Positions 51,589 to 60,299 of a stretch of DNA of 64,000 nt are shown here, piece by piece. Made by a program: the position numbers and the translations under genes. How positions within the stretch are numbered: position 1 is the stretch's first letter; every line of letters starts with the position of its first letter. The notes under the pieces are model-generated. The model saw only the letters and a list, made by a program, of their open reading frames with translations. It was not told where the DNA came from and made no database searches. Source of the stretch: CALJFL01 sp036961205 (lineage in GTDB: Bacteria; Pseudomonadota; Gammaproteobacteria; Pseudomonadales; Halieaceae); contig JBALVI010000002.1 in the NCBI GenBank assembly GCA_036961205.1, forward strand, positions 62,001 through 126,000, in the 5' to 3' direction.

Positions 51589-53751
51589 ATGCGTGAGGGT
51601 GGCGCCACTACTGCGGAAGCGGACATCCCAGCACCAAACACTCAGACCAGGGACAGAAACCGCTATGCAATAAAAACTGCGCTGAGCCTGACCCTCGCCT
51701 ACCTGTTACCCATGGCGCTTGGCTGGCCACAACCGCAGACTGCTGCAACCACGGTAATGCTGATTGCCGCAACCGGGACCGCCTCAGAATCTCTCCAAAA
51801 AGGGGTGTTGCGCCTCATTGGAACGCTCAGTGGAGCCATCATTGGTTTATCTCTGATTGCACTGTTCCCACAGGACCGATTAATTTACCTGATGACCGTT
51901 TCTCTGGTCGTCGCTTTCATCTTCTATCTTTACAATGCTTACCAAGGCGATAGTACTGTGTTTATGTTGACCGCCGTAGTGACTCTTATGGTGTTTAACG
52001 GGGGTAACGCAGAGGGTGCATTTATCTATGGTGTAGACCGAGCCTATATGACTGCCTTTGGCGTCCTCATCTATACCATTATCGCTAGTACCCTCTGGCC
52101 TGTCAGGGTCGCCGACAATACACGCAGTCTGGCGGGAGCGGCCGTCGGCACACTGGCGCAGGCCTTCAAAGACCTGTGCTCAGCTGGCAATCGCCAAGGC
52201 CAAAGTGATAGCTCGCCAGCTGAAGGCCTATTGCATGCCCAGGAGGCCTTTCAAGCGCACCTGGCTGCGGTTCGGCAAGACGCAGAAGGCGTGAAGGCCT
52301 ATCTGGCCGAATGGAGCACAGTCTCTCATTGTCTGGAACAGTTAACCGGTATCCTGGTGCCCTCTCGCCATGCCGAGATCAGACACGAGCCCGAGTTCCG
52401 CCGCTTCATTGGTAATTACGATGCGGCGCTGGAACACCTGAAGCTGAGCTTTCAGCAGGTTGAAATGGCATTTCGTGGTGAGCAAACAACTGAGATTGCT
52501 ACCCCCCCTCCTCTCGAATACAGCCGCGAACTCATTGCCAATCAGGGTCATCGCGCAATTGCCCAGATCGCCGCGCGCGGACAGCTGCTGGAAAACCTTC
52601 AAATATCGCTCAAACAATTACTGTTAGCCGCCGAGAGCATTGCATTCGATCGGGGCAAATTCGACCCGGACGTGCAACCGACCGGGAAACCGAATTTTCT
52701 CTGGCTGGATAGAGAAAGCCTGAAGACCGGGATACGCGCATTGGTCACCTTCTGGATCGCTACCGGAATCTGGATATTCTACAATCCGCCGGGTGGCTTT
52801 ATGTTTGTCACCTTGTGCACGATACTTATCCCGCTTGTATCTTTCACCCCGGTTACACCTAAACTGCTATTTATATTGCTCAATCTGGGCTTTCTATTTG
52901 CCATACCAGCCTATGTGTTTTTACTGCCTGCAATGAGCCACTGGCTTCAGTTGGCCCTGTTCTTATTCAGCTACGCGTTCATTGGCTTCTATGTTTTCAA
53001 GGGGCCAGTTTCCATCTTCTTTCTGCTGGGGCTTTTTACTCTTGGTATTCAAAACACCATGCAGTACAACTTCGCCGTTATACTGTCTATCGTGCTCATG
53101 TTCTACCTGGTGTGCGCTCTGTTAATTATTTCGGTCAACTTTCCATTCACCAGTAATCGGGCGCGTTTATACGCTGGCCTGCCCAGGCGCTTTTTCCGCA
53201 ATTGCCAGCACCTGGTGCACGGGGTGGACGCGCGCTCTGGCCTGCAGCGAAGGCTGGCGGCGGCTCGTCTGAACATCGGCGAGGCCTTGATTGGTAAAAT
53301 GCACGCATGGGGACCGACGATAGACAGCACCACCTACGACCATAATGAGGCACAAGTGATAACGGCGTTCAGCACCGCCTGTGACATTCTGCAGGGACAA
53401 CTGCGAGTAGCAGCTGCTCGCAATCTTGCAGCAGGCGATAACCGCTTGATAAATCGAGCGCGTCGTAGGGCCGAGAAAACACTGCAATGGGGGCTATGCA
53501 GCGCCCTGGCCGCGGGTGATCGCGCACAGATAGAGAAGCAATTTGAACAGGCCAGGACCGAAGTGGAAGGGGTGGAAAAGCGCCTGGATCTTTTCCTCAG
53601 GGGCAAGGATATGGAACAATACAGCCAGCAGGAATTAGCAGATTTTTACGTGTTTCTAAACATGCGGGTGGCAATCTACGCGAGCCTGGTGGCTTGCCAG
53701 GACGCCTACTGCGCCCTGGACTGGAACCAGTTGAGGCAACACCAATACTAG
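51589..53751 (+). CDS. FUSC/AaeB-like efflux inner-membrane protein
   Basis: A 720-aa protein with two blocks of about five to six membrane segments, residues 27-165 and 370-510, each followed by a cytoplasmic helical region. ALGWPQPQTAATTVMLIAATGTASESLQKGVLRLIGTLSGAIIG is typical of the first FUSC block. AaeB-type pumps export hydroxylated aromatic acids or fusaric acid across the inner membrane. First gene of an operon with an outer-membrane factor, a DUF1656 protein and an HlyD-family adaptor, which together form a tripartite pump. No regulator gene is adjacent. Confidence 0.92.
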   Translation: MREGGATTAEADIPAPNTQTRDRNRYAIKTALSLTLAYLLPMALGWPQPQTAATTVMLIAATGTASESLQKGVLRLIGTLSGAIIGLSLIALFPQDRLIYLMTVSLVVAFIFYLYNAYQGDSTVFMLTAVVTLMVFNGGNAEGAFIYGVDRAYMTAFGVLIYTIIASTLWPVRVADNTRSLAGAAVGTLAQAFKDLCSAGNRQGQSDSSPAEGLLHAQEAFQAHLAAVRQDAEGVKAYLAEWSTVSHCLEQLTGILVPSRHAEIRHEPEFRRFIGNYDAALEHLKLSFQQVEMAFRGEQTTEIATPPPLEYSRELIANQGHRAIAQIAARGQLLENLQISLKQLLLAAESIAFDRGKFDPDVQPTGKPNFLWLDRESLKTGIRALVTFWIATGIWIFYNPPGGFMFVTLCTILIPLVSFTPVTPKLLFILLNLGFLFAIPAYVFLLPAMSHWLQLALFLFSYAFIGFYVFKGPVSIFFLLGLFTLGIQNTMQYNFAVILSIVLMFYLVCALLIISVNFPFTSNRARLYAGLPRRFFRNCQHLVHGVDARSGLQRRLAAARLNIGEALIGKMHAWGPTIDSTTYDHNEAQVITAFSTACDILQGQLRVAAARNLAAGDNRLINRARRRAEKTLQWGLCSALAAGDRAQIEKQFEQARTEVEGVEKRLDLFLRGKDMEQYSQQELADFYVFLNMRVAIYASLVACQDAYCALDWNQLRQHQY

Positions 53752-53753
53752 TA

Positions 53754-55367
53754 ATGAATGAAGACAAAAGCAGCATAAGCAGTTATTTGAAAGCGGCAGC
53801 ACTGGCGACAAGCATCGCCCTGCCCGGCTGCACTGTGCTCGGGCCCGATTTTGAAGAGCCGGTACAGCCTGCGCTGCCCAGTGACTGGCAGCCCGAGGAG
53901 TCTGCGCAGCTGAGCCAGGCAGAGATGGCCTGGTGGCAGCTTTTCAACGACCCGGTACTGAACGAGCTAGTGGAAAGCGGAGCAAGGCAAAACCTCTCCC
54001 TGGAAGCAGCTGGCTTACGGATCGTCCAAGCCAGAGCGGCCTTGGGTATCTCCGACGCTTTGATTTTCCCGCAGCAACAACGTGTTTCTGGAAACCTGGG
54101 CAAAGCCTATCAAAACGAGAAATCGTTCAACTCGGCAGGGATTGGACTGGATGTGGGCTGGGAGATGGACATCTGGGGTAAATACGCCCGTGGAATTGAA
54201 ACATCCGAAGCCAATTTGTATGCCTCAGTCGCCTCTTACCGGGACGTGCTTGTCACTATTACGGCCGAGATCGCCCGCAACTACGTCAATTACCGTACCG
54301 CTCAGGAACGCACGGCTCTCTCAAGGCAGAACATAGGAATTCAGAAGCGCGTGGTGGCTATGACCCAGGTGCAGTTCGACTCGGGCAATGTCTCGGAACT
54401 CGATGTGCAGCAGGCACTGACACAGTTATACGCCACTGAGTCATCCCTTCCAGGGCTTAATATCAACAAACTTCAATCGCGCAATGCACTGGCGGTATTG
54501 CTCGGCACTCTACCAGAGCAGGTCGAAGTAATACTGAGCAGCGGTGAAGTACAAGATTCAAATACTAGCCAGGACCAGCCATTGTCGATCGGCACAAGTC
54601 GCGGCGATACCGAATCCCTGACTGCAGTCGAGTACGAGGAGGATTCCATGATCCCGGTGGCACCGACACTTGCCACCGAAATTGATCCGGCACTGGTCAT
54701 GCGTCGCCCCGATTTACAGGTAGCCCAGCTGCGAGCCCAGGCACAAAGCGCTCGCATTGGTGCTGCTGAGACCAACCTGTACCCACAGTTCTTTTTGTTT
54801 GGTTCAATCGGAGTCAGCGAAACCGTGCGTACCGGCGACAGTTTTAGTGCCAGCAATGCAGTCACTGCTGCCGTGGGCCCAGGTATCAGCTGGAATATTT
54901 TACAGTACGACAGGATCAAAAATCAGGTGCGCATAGAAGATGCCCTGTTTCAGGAAAGTTTGACCAATTACAATCAGCAGGTACTGGAGGCTGTGCAGGA
55001 GGTCTCAAATGCATTGGTAGGCTACCAGTACACCCTGCAGCGCAAAGAATACGATTTCAACGCGGTAAAGGCCGCAATCAGGGCATTCAATATCTCCGCC
55101 AATCAATACAACAACGGCCTGGTAACCTATCAGCGGCTACTGAGTACGGTAGAGAAAATGACGCTTCGTGAGGATGTCTATGCGCAAACCCGGGGCAGCA
55201 TAGCCATCCAGGCCATCGCCCTCTACAAATCCCTGGGCGGCGGCTGGGAGCCTTATGCAAACCGTCCCGTGGTCAAACCTGAAACCGTCAAGCAGATGCA
55301 ATCCCGAACCGATTGGGGTGAATATCTGGAGCCTGAGACCATTACCGGAGACGACAGGGATGAGTAG
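53754..55367 (+). CDS. Outer-membrane efflux lipoprotein (NodT/OprM family)
   Basis: A 537-aa product from ATG 53754, two bases after the FUSC stop. Lipobox LPGC gives C26. Typical of the family: VLGPDFEEPVQPALPSDW, WWQLFNDPVLNELVESG, GLDVGWEMDIWGKYARGIE, ARNYVNYRTAQERTAL and the second repeat PALVMRRPDLQVAQLRAQAQSARIGAAETNLYPQF. A segment of about 40 residues near 285-310 (EVQDSNTSQDQ...) before the second repeat is longer than usual. Trimeric outer-membrane and periplasmic duct. The stop overlaps the DUF1656 gene by eight bases. Confidence 0.93.
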   Translation: MNEDKSSISSYLKAAALATSIALPGCTVLGPDFEEPVQPALPSDWQPEESAQLSQAEMAWWQLFNDPVLNELVESGARQNLSLEAAGLRIVQARAALGISDALIFPQQQRVSGNLGKAYQNEKSFNSAGIGLDVGWEMDIWGKYARGIETSEANLYASVASYRDVLVTITAEIARNYVNYRTAQERTALSRQNIGIQKRVVAMTQVQFDSGNVSELDVQQALTQLYATESSLPGLNINKLQSRNALAVLLGTLPEQVEVILSSGEVQDSNTSQDQPLSIGTSRGDTESLTAVEYEEDSMIPVAPTLATEIDPALVMRRPDLQVAQLRAQAQSARIGAAETNLYPQFFLFGSIGVSETVRTGDSFSASNAVTAAVGPGISWNILQYDRIKNQVRIEDALFQESLTNYNQQVLEAVQEVSNALVGYQYTLQRKEYDFNAVKAAIRAFNISANQYNNGLVTYQRLLSTVEKMTLREDVYAQTRGSIAIQAIALYKSLGGGWEPYANRPVVKPETVKQMQSRTDWGEYLEPETITGDDRDE

Positions 55368-55572
55368 CATTCCGCACGAACTGGCCTGGGGCGATGTCTA
55401 CCTGTCACCGGTATTGCCTGTATTTACCCTCGGTCTGCTAGGCGCCTGGATTTCGGTTGGCCTGTTGAATAAAATGCGGCTGTCCCGGTATATCATGTTT
55501 CCAAACACAACTTTTATTGCACTAATGACAGCCTACATCCTGTTGATAGATGCACTGTGGATAAAAATTTAA
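55360..55572 (+). CDS. DUF1656/AaeX-like small membrane protein
   Basis: A 70-aa product from ATG 55360, preceded by a GGAGACGACAGGG ribosome site inside the upstream gene. Two hydrophobic stretches: PVLPVFTLGLLGAWISVGLL (about residues 17-36) and PNTTFIALMTAYILLIDALW (about 48-67). ELAWGDVYLSP is the conserved N-terminus. AaeX-type proteins accompany AaeA/AaeB pumps; role unproven. Sits between outer-membrane factor and adaptor genes. Confidence 0.88.
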   Translation: MSSIPHELAWGDVYLSPVLPVFTLGLLGAWISVGLLNKMRLSRYIMFPNTTFIALMTAYILLIDALWIKI

Positions 55573-55584
55573 AGGCGGCACATT

Positions 55585-56472
55585 GTGAAACCCCTGAAAA
55601 AACTCAGTCTTGGCGCCATCAATCTGGCCATTATCGCGGCAGTTGCGTGGTATGCCTATCAGGCCTTTGCAGACTACCTGCATAATCCCTGGACCCGGGA
55701 TGGCCAAGTGCGCGGTCACGTCATTCAGGTCGCGCCTCGAGTGTCCGGCATGGTCACGGCTATCGCAGTCATTGATAACCAATTTGTTCGCCAAGGGGAC
55801 TTATTGTTCACCATAGACAAAGAGTCCTTCGAAATTGCTATTGCCCAGGCGGAAGCGAACCTGAAGCGATCTCAGATTAGCTCGCGGGCCTCGAAACTTG
55901 AGTATGACCGACTGCGGGATATACATAGCAAAGACGCTGGCGCGGTATCACAAAAAGATCTGGACCGGCGAGAAGCCAATTACCTGGGGTCGCTTAGTGC
56001 GATCGACGTAGCGGCGGAAACCCTGCGCGGTGCCAAATTGAACCTGGGATACACCGAAGTTTCGGCCTCTGTAGACGGCTATGTCTCGAACGTGGATTTC
56101 CAGATCGGCACGCAAGCGGTCGCCAATACCCCGCTGATTGCTCTGGTAGACAGCAACAGTTTCTGGGTCTTCGGCTATTTTCGTGAAAGTGAAATCGGTA
56201 AATTCAAAATCGGTGATCCGGCCACGGTAACGCTGATGGCGTATCCCGAGCTGCCTCTCAAGGGGCATGTGGAGTCGCTGGGCTGGGGTATAGCTCCCTC
56301 GGATGGCACCACCGGCTATAATCTTTTACCCAGTATCAAACCGGTATTTCAGTGGATAAGATTGGCCCAGCGGATTCCGGTGAGGATCAAATTGGACCAG
56401 GTTCCCAAGGAAGTTGAACTGAGGTTTGGGCTGAGCGCCTCGGTTATGGTTATGAAAGACAGCAAGGGCTGA
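55585..56472 (+). CDS. HlyD-family periplasmic adaptor (AaeA-like)
   Basis: A 295-aa product from GTG 55585. An N-terminal membrane anchor (about residues 9-30) is followed by DYLHNPWTRDGQVRGHVIQVAPRVSGMVTAI, the start of the lipoyl half, a short alpha-hairpin (about 85-135), and GYTEVSASVDGYVSNVDFQIGTQAV completing the lipoyl and barrel domains. TVTLMAYPELPLKGHVESLGWGIAPSD is close to AaeA. It bridges the FUSC pump and the outer-membrane factor. Confidence 0.92.
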   Translation: MKPLKKLSLGAINLAIIAAVAWYAYQAFADYLHNPWTRDGQVRGHVIQVAPRVSGMVTAIAVIDNQFVRQGDLLFTIDKESFEIAIAQAEANLKRSQISSRASKLEYDRLRDIHSKDAGAVSQKDLDRREANYLGSLSAIDVAAETLRGAKLNLGYTEVSASVDGYVSNVDFQIGTQAVANTPLIALVDSNSFWVFGYFRESEIGKFKIGDPATVTLMAYPELPLKGHVESLGWGIAPSDGTTGYNLLPSIKPVFQWIRLAQRIPVRIKLDQVPKEVELRFGLSASVMVMKDSKG

Positions 56473-56485
56473 AGGAATAACACCC

Positions 56486-57154
56486 ATGACAAACCCAAAG
56501 ATTCATGAAGCAAATAATTTTGCGTACCTGACATTGGCGCTACTGGTACTGATGGCAACGGCGGCTGTCTCCACTCACATTTCGGAAGTTCGCTATGGTC
56601 GTTGGATAGTCGCTGCAGTGTCCATGGGCACGCTGCTCGTTGCCTATTTAAGCCTAAATTTCAATTCGGTCTGGCGAAAAATTGTGCCAGTACTACTGGC
56701 GGCGCTACTGCTGACGACAGTGCTAGGCGAGATCAATCATCAATTTAGCACTACCCTGCCCGTCGCTATTATTTTGCTGATATTTTTTTGTGGCGAAGCC
56801 TACCTCGCAGGCTCCAAGGTGTTATTCTCAGGTAGCGTTGATGCCAACAAAATCATCGGATCCCTGGCGCTGTATCTGTTGATTGGGCTGGTTTACGCAA
56901 TGATTTATCTAATAATGCTGGAACTCAATCACGACGCCTTCAACGGCATCGAATACATTGAAGGCGGCGACAACTTCGCAACAGTGAACTATTTCAGCTT
57001 TGTGACAATGACCAGCCTGGGCTATGGTGATATCAGTCCTCGGGAACCTGTGGGCCGTGTCATCGTTATTTTTGAGTCAATTTCGGGCGCTTTTTACATG
57101 GCCGTGGTCGTTGCCAGCATGATTGGCGCACGTACCGGTAAGCCATCTGACTAA
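56486..57154 (+). CDS. Potassium-channel-like protein with a SLGYGD filter
   Basis: A 222-aa protein with hydrophobic segments at about 13-30, 40-58, 70-85, 92-110, 125-145 and 195-215. The pore region (YFSFVTMTSLGYGDISP) matches the Ion_trans_2 filter TxxTxGYGD, with serine in place of the threonine before xGYGD. The two-TM channel module is preceded by four short helices and lacks a cytoplasmic RCK domain. It follows the adaptor by 13 bp, an unusual partner for an efflux operon. Probably conducts K+; selectivity not tested. Confidence 0.85.
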   Translation: MTNPKIHEANNFAYLTLALLVLMATAAVSTHISEVRYGRWIVAAVSMGTLLVAYLSLNFNSVWRKIVPVLLAALLLTTVLGEINHQFSTTLPVAIILLIFFCGEAYLAGSKVLFSGSVDANKIIGSLALYLLIGLVYAMIYLIMLELNHDAFNGIEYIEGGDNFATVNYFSFVTMTSLGYGDISPREPVGRVIVIFESISGAFYMAVVVASMIGARTGKPSD

Positions 57155-57182
57155 TAATTTTTATAACTCCAAGGAATCCACT

Positions 57183-58286
57183 ATGGATAATGAGACCACG
57201 GAAACACCCGAGAACCCACCTGCAAAAACCAGTTTCGAACCGCAATTCGTACGCAATATGCTGGAGTCGTTTCTTCGCATTGGACTGGTTTTCGTATTAC
57301 TGGTGGCAAGTTATGACATCATCAAACCCTTTATCGTGCCGATTATATGGGGGGCTATAATCGCTGTCGCAGCAATGCCATTAGTGAAGTTTATCGAGAC
57401 GAAGCTGGGTGGTAAACGTGGCCTCTCCTCTACCCTGGTCGCCCTGAGCTTTATACTGCTGTTGGTAATACCGACCTGGCTGGTCACCGACTCCCTACTG
57501 GGCGCGCTTAAAGACGTGGCGCAAGCGGCCAAAGCGAACGAACTGGTTGTCCGTGCCCCACCCGAAAAAATCGCCAACATCCCATTGATAGGGGAGAATT
57601 TATACGCAGGCTGGACCCGTGCAAATGAAGACATTGAGGGGCTATTGGAAGAAGCTGCTCCGCAAGTCTTGGCCCTTACTACAACCCTGTTGAAAAAATT
57701 GGGGGGCAGTCTGGTCGGTGTTCTTATGTTCGTCGTGTCACTTGCCATTGCCGGGGGTTTCATGGCCTACGCAGATAGTTGTGGTCGACTCGCGCAGCGC
57801 TTCTTTATTCGCGTAGGCGGCCTCAATCCCGGGGGTGAATGGGACACCTTGGTAGTGGCAACAGTGCGCAGCGTGCTCAAAGGCGTGGTAGGTGTTGCCG
57901 TTATTCAGACAATACTTATTTCGATAGGTTTATTCGCAGTAGGGTTTCCGGGAGCCGCATTGTGGAGCGCCCTTATCTTGTTCCTCGCCATTGCCCAGCT
58001 TCCCGCGTTGATTGTGGTATTACCCATGATTGCCTATGCGTTTTCCGCCTACGACACGACTACCGCAGTGATCTTCGCCGTGTGGTCGCTAATAGCAGGA
58101 GCCAGCGATAATATTCTCAAGCCCATTCTGATGGGCAGAGGTGTCGATATTCCCATGCCAGTGATTTTGATTGGTGCCATCGGCGGTATGGTGGCCTCGG
58201 GGATCATAGGTCTGTTTGCAGGCGCAGTGCTGCTGTCGATCTGGTACAAGCTGTTTATTCTGTGGTTGGAGCAAGAAGCGGGCTGA
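57183..58286 (+). CDS. AI-2E/PerM-family transporter
   Basis: A 367-aa product from ATG 57183, AAGGA ten bases upstream; an earlier in-frame start at 57123 overlaps the channel gene. About eight membrane segments. Typical blocks: FIVPIIWGAIIAVAAMPLVKFIE (residues 52-74), a periplasmic stretch with PEKIANIPLIGENLYAGW, FLAIAQLPALIVVLPMIAY and SDNILKPILMGRGVDIPMPVILIGAIGGMVASGIIGLFAGAVLL. The family includes TqsA and Na+/H+ antiporter-like members; substrate unknown. Last gene of the six-gene plus-strand run. Confidence 0.93.
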   Translation: MDNETTETPENPPAKTSFEPQFVRNMLESFLRIGLVFVLLVASYDIIKPFIVPIIWGAIIAVAAMPLVKFIETKLGGKRGLSSTLVALSFILLLVIPTWLVTDSLLGALKDVAQAAKANELVVRAPPEKIANIPLIGENLYAGWTRANEDIEGLLEEAAPQVLALTTTLLKKLGGSLVGVLMFVVSLAIAGGFMAYADSCGRLAQRFFIRVGGLNPGGEWDTLVVATVRSVLKGVVGVAVIQTILISIGLFAVGFPGAALWSALILFLAIAQLPALIVVLPMIAYAFSAYDTTTAVIFAVWSLIAGASDNILKPILMGRGVDIPMPVILIGAIGGMVASGIIGLFAGAVLLSIWYKLFILWLEQEAG

Positions 58287-58297
58287 CAGCTCGCCAG

Positions 58298-59155
58298 CTA
58301 TAGTTCGGGGGTAAGTTTCGAGAATTTTTCGATCATCGGCAAGATCATCTCGGGTTTGCCCCAATTCTCCACACCAACACCAATATTGCAGCGATCAATC
58401 CCCATATCCCGGTAGGATTTCAGTAGATCGCCCGTCACTGGCGCCATGACTACCAGCGTAATTTCTACAGCCTGTGGGGCGCGGCCAAAGTCCACCAGTT
58501 GCTGCCTGAAGTCGGCAATCGACCTGGGGATGTCAGGCATCGCGATATCCACTGGCATCCAACCATCGGCCCATTGCGCCGCATGACGAAGACCCATTGG
58601 ACCCATAGCACCAAATATTATCGGCGGGCCACCCGGCTGAGCTGGTTTGGGTTCGCTCCATACAGGATCGAAATCGATCAACTCGCCGTGAAATTCCGGG
58701 AATTCAGCGGTGTGCAATTGACGCTGCGCGGCAACAGTTTCCTTCAGCGCCAGGTAGCGACGCTGCCAAGGCAGGTCAGTGGCATTGCAATACTCTTCCT
58801 CGTTCCACCCTACCCCGCAACCGATCATCAGGCGTCCGCCAGACAATCTGTCTAGAGTCGCGATGGTCTTGGCCTGGGAGAACAGCTCTCTTTCCAGCAG
58901 TAGCGCAATCCCGGTACCCAGTTTTAGGGAACGGGTCGCTGCGGCCGCAGCCATTAGCGACACATAGGGGTCCATCATGTGTTTGTAGGGCTCCGGCAGT
59001 TCGCCACCGGCGGGATAAGGCGTTTGTCTTGCTGCGGGAATATGGCTGTGCTCGCCGTACCACAAAGATTCGAAGCCGGCTTCCTCGAGAACTCTGGCCA
59101 ACTGATCCGGTGGCGGATCGTCGGCTGTGTTCATGGAGGTAAAGCCAAGTTGCAT
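58298..59155 (-). CDS. LLM-class flavin-dependent oxidoreductase
   Basis: A 285-aa luciferase-like TIM-barrel enzyme. Seen: LARVLEEAGFESLWYGEHSHIPAA near residues 20-43, LKLGTGIALLLERELFSQAKTIATLDRLSGGRLMIGCGVGWNEEEY (97-141) and GPMGLRHAAQWADGWMPVD. The pattern is that of F420- or FMN-dependent monooxygenases of the TIGR03619 type. Substrate unknown. It begins five bases after the DAHP synthase stop, so the two may be co-transcribed although no functional link is evident. Confidence 0.9.
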   Translation of the reverse strand: MQLGFTSMNTADDPPPDQLARVLEEAGFESLWYGEHSHIPAARQTPYPAGGELPEPYKHMMDPYVSLMAAAAATRSLKLGTGIALLLERELFSQAKTIATLDRLSGGRLMIGCGVGWNEEEYCNATDLPWQRRYLALKETVAAQRQLHTAEFPEFHGELIDFDPVWSEPKPAQPGGPPIIFGAMGPMGLRHAAQWADGWMPVDIAMPDIPRSIADFRQQLVDFGRAPQAVEITLVVMAPVTGDLLKSYRDMGIDRCNIGVGVENWGKPEMILPMIEKFSKLTPEL

Positions 59156-59160
59156 AGGTT

Positions 59161-60216
59161 TTAGCCCTTGCGGCGCAAACGAACTGACGCTGCCAGATCT
59201 TCAAGCAAAGGGACGGAGTCCTGCCAGTTGACGCAGGGATCGGTGATACTCTGACCGTAGGTCAAGGCCTCACCCGCAACGACATTCTGCCGCCCTTCCT
59301 CGATGTTGCTCTCTATCATCATGCCAAAAATACCGTGATTACCGCGGCCCACCTGGGCACCAATATCGCGTGCTACGTCAAGCTGCCTGGCGGGAATTTT
59401 TCGACTATTGGAATGGCTGGCATCAATCATAATGCGTGTAGGAAGCCCTGCACTGGTTAACATCGAGCTGGCATCATCCACTGAAAACATATCGTAGTTG
59501 GGCAGCTTGCCGCCGCGCAGAATGATATGGCAGTCCTCATTGCCCGCGGTTTGGAAAATAGCCGAGCGACCTTGTTTGGTCACTGATAGAAAATGATGCG
59601 GCTTTGAAGCGGACTTGATGGCATCGATCGCCACCTGAATATCACCGTCGGTCGCGTTCTTAAATCCTACCGGACAGGACAAACCAGACGACAGCTCTCT
59701 ATGGGTTTGGCTTTCAGTGGTGCGCGCGCCAATAGCGCCCCAGGAAATTAGATCCGCGTAATACTGAGGGCTAATGAGATCGAGATATTCTGTTCCCGCG
59801 GGCATGCCCATCTCTGCCAGATCGAGTAGTAATTTCCGGGCGATATGCAGGCCTTTGCTAATTTGAAAGGTATCGTTGAGATCCGGATCATTAATCAAAC
59901 CCTTCCAGCCAACGGTAGTTCGCGGTTTTTCGAAATAAACCCGCATAACAATAAACAAATCGTCCGTCAGTTGGTCTGCGGCGTCTTTCAGGCGCGCCGC
60001 ATAATCACGGGCTGCGTCAGGGTCGTGAATGGAACAGGGCCCCACCACCACCAGTAATCGCTTGTCGGTACCGGCCAGAATGTTGTGGATAGTCTCCCTG
60101 GCGTGGGCAACGGTAGCGGCTGCAGTTTCGCTAACAGCGATATCCTGAATCAATTGCTCTGGGGAAATGAGCTCGGTAGTCTTCTGAATTCGAAGATCGT
60201 CAGTAGTGGTAGTCAT
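59161..60216 (-). CDS. 3-deoxy-7-phosphoheptulonate synthase (AroG/AroF/AroH class)
   Basis: A 351-aa type I-alpha DAHP synthase from ATG 60216; an in-frame start at 60255 adds unusual residues. Diagnostic blocks: LLVVVGPCSIHDPDAARDYA, VYFEKPRTTVGWKGLINDPDL, MPAGTEYLDLISPQYYADLISWGAIGARTTESQTHRE, LSSGLSCPVGFKNATDG, IMIDASHSNS and VARDIGAQV. First step of the shikimate pathway: PEP plus erythrose 4-phosphate to DAHP, metal-dependent. Feedback isoform (Phe, Tyr or Trp) cannot be assigned from motifs alone. Confidence 0.95.
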   Translation of the reverse strand: MTTTTDDLRIQKTTELISPEQLIQDIAVSETAAATVAHARETIHNILAGTDKRLLVVVGPCSIHDPDAARDYAARLKDAADQLTDDLFIVMRVYFEKPRTTVGWKGLINDPDLNDTFQISKGLHIARKLLLDLAEMGMPAGTEYLDLISPQYYADLISWGAIGARTTESQTHRELSSGLSCPVGFKNATDGDIQVAIDAIKSASKPHHFLSVTKQGRSAIFQTAGNEDCHIILRGGKLPNYDMFSVDDASSMLTSAGLPTRIMIDASHSNSRKIPARQLDVARDIGAQVGRGNHGIFGMMIESNIEEGRQNVVAGEALTYGQSITDPCVNWQDSVPLLEDLAASVRLRRKG

Positions 60217-60299
60217 TAATATAAACCTGAAAACTAGCAGAAATGCACAGAACATCTGTGCAAACAGCCGCGGAATATATCATAGATACCCCGCTCAGG

